Assembly (NCBI GenBank): GCA_017430945.1
Contig: JAFRMB010000004.1
Location: forward strand, 1 to 8,385
Length of the DNA stretch: 8,385 bases
Reading direction: 5' to 3'
Origin: Clostridia bacterium
GTDB lineage: Bacteria > Bacillota_A > Clostridia > Christensenellales > Aristaeellaceae
Shown here piece after piece: positions 4,393 through 8,385 of the stretch (position 1 is the stretch's first letter; every line of letters begins with the position of its first letter). Position numbers and translations under genes: made by a program. The notes below the pieces were generated by a model. It was not told the DNA's origin. It ran no database searches and saw only the letters and a list, made by a program, of their open reading frames with translations.

Positions 4393-6282
4393 TCATGTGG
4401 CGCTCGGGAACAGGCGTCCGTCCGTGTGTGGCAGGAAGCAGGCGGCGACGAAGGCGTCCATATAGCCGGGCTCCGAGGACAGCTCGAGATAAGTCATGCC
4501 GGAAGCCAGAGCATCCACCCTTTCGCGGCACTCCCGGCTGGCGAGCATGGCCCAGACGCCGGTGAGCGACGTGTTGCCGACGTAGCTGAAGCGGCCGCGA
4601 TCGATGTCCGGCAGCATGCCGACGGCCACGGCGTTGTCCATATCGATGCCGGAGCCGATGCCGCCGGCGATATATACGCGTTCGAGCGCCTGCGGGTCCA
4701 TGCCCGCCGCGCCCAGCATGGTCATGGCGGCGGAGAATACGGCACCCTTGGCGCGGATGAAATTGTAGATGTCCACCTCGTTGATGGTTATATCGCGCGC
4801 CGCGCCGGTATCCTCACGAAAGGCGATGACGTATTCGCCCATGCCGTTTTCATCGAAGCGCACGCGGCGGCCGCGGCGGATGAACCGGCCCCTGCCGTCG
4901 ATGATCTTCGCGCGGAACAGCCCGGCGACGGCGTCGATGATGCCGCTGCCGCAGATCCCCAGCGGGCAGACTGCCGAGCCGATGATGGAGAGATCCGGCT
5001 CCATGGTCTCCGGATCGACGGACATGCGGTCGATGGCGCCCTCGATGGCGCGCATGCCGCAGGAGATACCGCCGCCCTCAAAGGCCGGGCCTGCCGAGCA
5101 GGCGCAGCACATCATGAAGTCGCGGTTGCCGAACACCAGCTCTCCGTTGGTGCCCAGGTCGATGAACAGACACATCTCCTCGCGCTGCCATAGCATCGAT
5201 GCGAAACAGCCCGCGGTGATGTCGCCGCCCACGTAGCTGCCCACGTTGGGCGCGAGCATGATCTTCGCGGCGGGGCAGAGGCCCAGGCCCAGCGCGGACG
5301 CCGGGACGTCGTCGCAGCGGAAGAAGGTCGGGACATAGGGTGCCATGCGCACGGGTTCGCTGTACAGCCCAAGCAGCAGGTGGTTCATGGCGGTGTTGCC
5401 GGCGATGCATGCGCGGTAGATCTGCGCCGGCGCGATGTCCGCGTCGGCGCACAGCTGTGCGATCAACGGTCGCAGAGTGGCGTCGATCACCGCGCGCTGC
5501 AGCCGCTCGGCGCCGCCCTCCCGGCCGGATTCGATGATGCGTTCGATGACGTCTGCGCCATAGCGGACCTGCCCGTTGGCCGCGGAGGCGCCGGCCAGCA
5601 CGCGGCCGTCCGAAAGGTCCACCAGCAGCGCGGCGACCGAGGTGGTGCCCAGATCGACCGCCAGGCCGCATGCGGGGCCGCCGGCTTTGGGCAGCACATC
5701 CAGAACGGCACAGGTGTCATCCGCGCGCTCGATGACGCAGTCGACGCTGAAATCGCTCTGTCGGAGCGTTTTCGCGAGCTTTTGAAGCGCCGGGAAGCCG
5801 ATGGTGACGCGCCTGACGCCGGTGAGCGCCTGAAGCTGCCGGGAAAGCCGTTCGTTGTCGGGCATGGCGTCGCCGTCGGAGGGCGGATCCAAGTCGACGC
5901 GAACGCGGGCGATGCCGCTTTCGAAAGCGATGCCGGCGGCACCGAGCGCGACCCGGGCGCGATCGATGCGCACCATGGCCGGGTCTGCCCCGCGATAGGC
6001 TGTAGCGGCATCCGGAACCTCTATGACGGCATCGCCGCACACGCGGCTCAGGCAGGCGAGCCGCCAGCCCTGTTCGAACGCCGCCTCGTCGATGCGGCGG
6101 TCGCAAGGGTGGTCCAGCACGCCGGAGAGCAGCCGCACCCGGCACTTGCCGCAGATGCCATTCCCGCCGCAGGGCGCGTCGACGGCCACATCTGCGCGCC
6201 GCGCGACGTCGATCAGGCGCTCGCCGACGTCTGCGCCGATGCGGACATCGCCGCCATTGGTCCTGAAGGTGATCGTTGCCAT
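4393..6282 (-). CDS. RACo-like ASKHA protein with N-terminal [2Fe-2S] ferredoxin: reductive activator of corrinoid proteins
   Basis: The 629-aa product starts with a plant-type ferredoxin domain (1-92) whose cluster ligands are C38, C44, C47 (in PCGGNGICGKC) and C77 (LAC). A linker/middle domain (about 95-200) follows, then an ASKHA ATPase-like domain: VDLGTTS (209-215), IDLGTNGE (374-381), CSAGPAFEGGGI (395-406), GICGSGIID (442-450) and IAGGIGSG (538-545), ending with SSEPGYMDAF. This is the layout of RACo and RamA-type activators, which use ATP to drive low-potential reduction of Co(II) to Co(I) in corrinoid methyltransferase proteins. Length and all motifs look complete. The start is supported by GGGAGG just upstream and a promoter at 6330-6358. 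No methyltransferase, corrinoid-binding protein or cobalamin riboswitch is in the window, so its partner must be elsewhere. It lies 87 bp upstream of the SGNH gene, with no terminator seen between them. Confidence 0.9.
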   Translation of the reverse strand: MATITFRTNGGDVRIGADVGERLIDVARRADVAVDAPCGGNGICGKCRVRLLSGVLDHPCDRRIDEAAFEQGWRLACLSRVCGDAVIEVPDAATAYRGADPAMVRIDRARVALGAAGIAFESGIARVRVDLDPPSDGDAMPDNERLSRQLQALTGVRRVTIGFPALQKLAKTLRQSDFSVDCVIERADDTCAVLDVLPKAGGPACGLAVDLGTTSVAALLVDLSDGRVLAGASAANGQVRYGADVIERIIESGREGGAERLQRAVIDATLRPLIAQLCADADIAPAQIYRACIAGNTAMNHLLLGLYSEPVRMAPYVPTFFRCDDVPASALGLGLCPAAKIMLAPNVGSYVGGDITAGCFASMLWQREEMCLFIDLGTNGELVFGNRDFMMCCACSAGPAFEGGGISCGMRAIEGAIDRMSVDPETMEPDLSIIGSAVCPLGICGSGIIDAVAGLFRAKIIDGRGRFIRRGRRVRFDENGMGEYVIAFREDTGAARDITINEVDIYNFIRAKGAVFSAAMTMLGAAGMDPQALERVYIAGGIGSGIDMDNAVAVGMLPDIDRGRFSYVGNTSLTGVWAMLASRECRERVDALASGMTYLELSSEPGYMDAFVAACFLPHTDGRLFPSAT

Positions 6283-6329
6283 GCCTTGCCTCCCGCGCCG
6301 CGCGCCTGTTCGCGCGCCGGCCTGAGCCC

Positions 6330-6358
6330 ATTATAGCATTTGGCGCGCGCAAACACAA
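6330..6358 (-). promoter_or_regulatory. Sigma-A type promoter of the corrinoid-activator gene
   Basis: On the minus strand a perfect TATAAT (6330-6335) is spaced 17 bp from TTGTGT (6353-6358; 3/6 match to the -35). The predicted leader is only about 40 nt, so there is no space for a cobalamin riboswitch. Two palindromes lie just upstream of the -35. Confidence 0.7.
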
Positions 6359-6361
6359 GGC

Positions 6362-6385
6362 GGGCGCCCCGGTGGAGCGCTCACC
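6362..6385. repeat. Two adjacent palindromes upstream of the activator promoter
   Basis: GGGCGCCC (6362-6369) is followed by GAGCGCTC (6375-6382). The latter is flanked by GGTG and ACC, extending the dyad with one bulged base. They lie 3-27 bp upstream of the minus-strand -35 box and could be operator sites. In GC-rich DNA such palindromes also arise by chance. Bases 6386-6429 show nothing further. Confidence 0.3.
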
Positions 6386-6429
6386 CGAGCCGGATTTATG
6401 CTCATTGTGTTAATATCGCGTCCAATGGC

Positions 6430-6459
6430 TTGACAAGTTATGCCGGTTGATGCTACAAT
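6430..6459 (+). promoter_or_regulatory. Sigma-A type promoter of the coiled-coil P-loop gene
   Basis: A perfect TTGACA (6430-6435) is separated by 18 bp from TACAAT (6454-6459; 5/6 match), which is also preceded by TGC, an extended -10 element. An A/T-rich tract follows. Transcription would start near 6466, leaving an unusually long leader of about 140 nt before the start codon at 6608. Confidence 0.75.
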
Positions 6460-6543
6460 TTAAAAAATTTTAATGGTACTTGAGCATGAACATAACTTCG
6501 AGCCGGCAACAATCGGTTTCGTGGTCGCTTGCGGATAAAGGCA

Positions 6544-6588
6544 CCGTCGACGCACGCGCTTTGTATGACGCATCGTCGACGGCGTTTT
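6544..6588 (+). promoter_or_regulatory. Leader hairpin with terminator-like T-tract (possible attenuator)
   Basis: CCGTCGACG (6544-6552) and CGTCGACGG (6574-6582) are perfect 9-bp inverted arms around a 21-nt loop, which can add a short inner GCG/CGC stem. Two bases later comes TTTT (6585-6588). The element lies between the promoter and the Shine-Dalgarno (AGGGAGG, 6596-6602). It has the form of a weak intrinsic terminator in a leader. No T-box, riboswitch or leader-peptide signature is recognised, and the T-tract is short. Confidence 0.45.
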
Positions 6589-6607
6589 GGACTTCAGGGA
6601 GGTCATC

Positions 6608-8293
6608 ATGATGTCACTGCCCGGCAAACTATGCATCGGCCTGCTGGAGGAGGACAACCCCCTCCGGTCGTATTTTCGATTCAAACCGTTGCTGATCGAT
6701 GTCGACGGCCGCTACGCGCCGTGTGGGGATCTATCGTTCCCGCAGGAGGGCTGCCTGCGCATCGTACCGGACAAAAACGAATCCTATCACTTCAAGGCGC
6801 GCATGCGGGAGATCGGCCTGTTCTGCGTGGTGGATCTGCGCCAGTACCCGGGTGAGAGCGACAAGATCCGCCCCAACAAAAACTATCGTCCCGATGGGGA
6901 AGAGATCAACGCCAACATCATCTATTCGGACGTCGTGCGCGCGCCGGCGCGGGATATGATCCTTCAGATCCTGTCTGCAGACGCCGTGGACCGCCTGCTG
7001 CCGCGGCCCGGTTCCGAGTCTGTGCTGCTGCGCGAGGCGGACGGAGTGGATCCGCGGCGCTATGGCTGGGAGGTCGTCCCGGGCTGCGACGGCGAAGGCC
7101 GCCTGGTGGCCGGCGATGCCGTCTGCCCGCTGGAGGAGATGCAGCTGTTCGACATGACCGGCTTTCGCGGGGAGACGGTGTCCTTTGCGATCCGCCCCGC
7201 AAGCGGCATGGAAAAGGTCAGCGACATGCCCGATCGCCAATCGCCGGAAGAGGTAAAGCCCGAACCGCCTTCGGTGCCAGTCGCCAGTGCATCCGACCCG
7301 GACGCGGCATCCAGGGCCAGGCCGACGCCTTCACCGCGCGTCCGCGCGGCGGAGGAGAAGCGCGCACCAAAGCCCGATGAACCCGCGGCCACACCCGGCG
7401 CGAGCGTGCGCATGAGCCGCGCCGAGCAGCTCATGGCGCAGCAGGTGGGCCTGAACCCCCGCCGCGGCCGCAGCCTGCAGGAGCTGATCGACGAAAAGTG
7501 GCAGCAATCCCGCATGAACCAGTTGGGCCAGTGCGTACAGGATATCGCCACCGGTGCGCCGGTGGACAGCCCCGTCGACACAGCCGTGCGCGCCATGCGC
7601 GAGGCGTGGCAGTCGCCCGCGCTGAGGGGACCGCTGCTGTCGGCGATCTGCGAGCTGGACGCGATGGATCGCATGCTGGACGCGCAGCGCGAGGCGCGCA
7701 AGCAGGCCGCCGTGACGGAGGAGCTGGACAATCTGGAGGCGCAGAAGCTGCAGCTGATGGCGGAACTGGAGACGCTGAAGGCCGCCTCGGAAGAGACGCG
7801 CCGGAAGCTTAGGCAGGAGATCTGCCGCGAGGAGGACCAGGCGCTCATGCGCGCGCGCAGCCAGACCGAGGCCGCCCGCGCAGAGGCGGAGCGCATGGAG
7901 CAGCAGGCGGCGGACGCCCGTATCGCCGCGCAGGACGCGCAGGCGCTGCTGGAGCAGCTGACCGGCGAACAGCTGGAGCGGAAGATCCGCGACGTCGCGC
8001 TCACCCGACGGGTGCTGGAGCGGCTGGACGCGCTGAAGGCCGGGGAGGATGCGGACAGCGTGCCGCCCGTGCCGGAGCGCATCGACATGGAGGCGATGGT
8101 CGGCCGTGTGCAGCGGCGCTTTGAGGCCGAGGGTCTGCCGATGACCCGCGCCGCCGCCGCGAACTTCTGCGTCTGCCTGGCCGTGAGCCCGGTGCTCATG
8201 CTCACCGGCGCGCCGGGCAGCGGAAAGACGGTCACGGCCCGGCTGCTGGCCGAGGCGCTGGGGCTGGGCGGTCGCGCGGTGACGCCGCCGTGA
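6608..8293 (+). CDS. Coiled-coil protein ending just after a Walker A motif; probable truncated AAA-type ATPase
   Basis: The 561-aa product has four parts. An N-terminal domain (about 1-200; LCIGLLEEDNPLRSYFRFKP near the start, later RIVPDKNESYHFKARMREIG) belongs to no named family I recognise, though I recall similar N-termini on Clostridia AAA proteins. A Pro/Ala-rich linker spans about 205-270. A long Ala/Glu/Arg-rich coiled coil spans about 345-475. Finally a P-loop, LTGAPGSGKTVTARLLAEAL (Walker A G534-T541), is reached, but the stop comes only 20 residues later. There is no Walker B, sensor or arginine finger, so ATPase function as written is unlikely. The start at 6608 is set by AGGGAGG 5 bp upstream; the adjacent ATG at 6611 is equally possible. 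It is driven by the promoter at 6430-6459. A nonsense change, frameshift, rearrangement or sequence error near 8280-8293 would explain the end. Confidence 0.75.
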   Translation: MMSLPGKLCIGLLEEDNPLRSYFRFKPLLIDVDGRYAPCGDLSFPQEGCLRIVPDKNESYHFKARMREIGLFCVVDLRQYPGESDKIRPNKNYRPDGEEINANIIYSDVVRAPARDMILQILSADAVDRLLPRPGSESVLLREADGVDPRRYGWEVVPGCDGEGRLVAGDAVCPLEEMQLFDMTGFRGETVSFAIRPASGMEKVSDMPDRQSPEEVKPEPPSVPVASASDPDAASRARPTPSPRVRAAEEKRAPKPDEPAATPGASVRMSRAEQLMAQQVGLNPRRGRSLQELIDEKWQQSRMNQLGQCVQDIATGAPVDSPVDTAVRAMREAWQSPALRGPLLSAICELDAMDRMLDAQREARKQAAVTEELDNLEAQKLQLMAELETLKAASEETRRKLRQEICREEDQALMRARSQTEAARAEAERMEQQAADARIAAQDAQALLEQLTGEQLERKIRDVALTRRVLERLDALKAGEDADSVPPVPERIDMEAMVGRVQRRFEAEGLPMTRAAAANFCVCLAVSPVLMLTGAPGSGKTVTARLLAEALGLGGRAVTPP

Positions 8294-8345
8294 CGAGAAG
8301 CGTGCTTTTTGAGGCAATCTGCTGAGCGCTTCTTCCAGGTCGCGT

Positions 8346-8366
8346 CGCGACCGCAAGACGGTCGCG
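8346..8366 (+). terminator. Perfect hairpin near the window end, weak terminator candidate
   Basis: CGCGACCG (8346-8353) and CGGTCGCG (8359-8366) form an 8-bp perfect stem around a CAAGA loop, followed by only three T. It lies 53 bp after the stop of the truncated P-loop gene. The short T-run makes it a poor intrinsic terminator; it could be an unrelated dyad. The other bases between 8294 and 8385 contain no recognisable gene. Confidence 0.35.
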
Positions 8367-8385
8367 TTTCGATCTACCAGACGGC

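Noticed and set aside
6283..6335. Cobalamin riboswitch upstream of the corrinoid activator
   Set aside because: The leader between the TATAAT and the start codon is only about 40 nt, and no B12-box-like sequence is seen.
5380..6336. 318-aa plus-strand open frame opposite the corrinoid activator
   Set aside because: It is antisense to a gene with all ferredoxin and ASKHA motifs, and its composition is that of a shadow.
6460..6607. T-box or known riboswitch in the long leader of the P-loop gene
   Set aside because: No T-box consensus or other familiar aptamer core can be recognised; only the simple inverted repeat is supported.
7060..8356. Long minus-strand open frames (391 and 341 aa) opposite the coiled-coil gene
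   Set aside because: They are Ser/Arg- or Leu/Arg/Gln-rich antisense images of a GCN-rich coiled coil, with no start signal or recognisable domain.
1..8385. CRISPR array, insertion-sequence transposase or complete tRNA gene
   Set aside because: No regularly spaced repeats, transposase motifs or cloverleaf could be found on either strand by reading.

Overview
The window looks like a high-GC member of the Firmicutes (Clostridia), most plausibly a Christensenellales-type gut or rumen bacterium. This rests on recalled features, not a search: the secreted SH3-type protein, the corrinoid-activase-type ASKHA protein, a Clostridia-type phage head module, strong Shine-Dalgarno sites (AGGAGG, GGGAGG) and canonical sigma-A promoters.

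Layout. Bases 1-142 are the 3' part of a 5S rRNA and its rho-independent terminator, the end of an rRNA operon entering from the left. Bases ~221-2198 are a fragment of a phage head-morphogenesis module on the minus strand. In transcription order it holds a minor capsid protein lacking its N-terminal part, an overlapping 52-aa ORF, a terminator, a 111-aa ORF with an in-frame internal start, a second terminator, and a GP20-type scaffold protein lacking its C-terminal part. Both outer genes are broken at the ends, so this is a decayed prophage piece (or, less likely, an assembly junction). Its centre (about 620-1640) is much lower in GC than the capsid genes on either side and looks like a separately acquired cassette: a C-terminal extension of the minor capsid protein plus two small ORFs.

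Bases 2322-3029 hold a secreted two-domain SH3-type protein on the plus strand, preceded by three phased GTGTGA repeats and followed by a strong terminator shared with the convergent gene. Bases 3052-4371 encode a membrane-anchored AlgX/AlgJ/DHHW-like SGNH protein on the minus strand with its own TATAAT promoter. Bases 4393-6358 encode a 629-aa [2Fe-2S]-ferredoxin/ASKHA protein (RACo-like reductive activator of corrinoid proteins), also minus and with its own promoter. A 325-bp divergent intergenic region (6283-6607) carries promoters for both directions, two palindromes and a leader hairpin. From 6608 a plus-strand coiled-coil protein ends only 20 residues after a perfect Walker A motif, so it appears to be a truncated or interrupted AAA-type ATPase. 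The last 92 bases hold no recognisable gene.

Apart from the phage cluster the genes look like separate transcription units; nothing ties the activase, SGNH protein, SH3 protein and ATPase into one pathway. The best candidates for something undescribed are the low-GC cassette in the phage remnant and the truncated N-domain/coiled-coil/P-loop protein with its possible attenuator.
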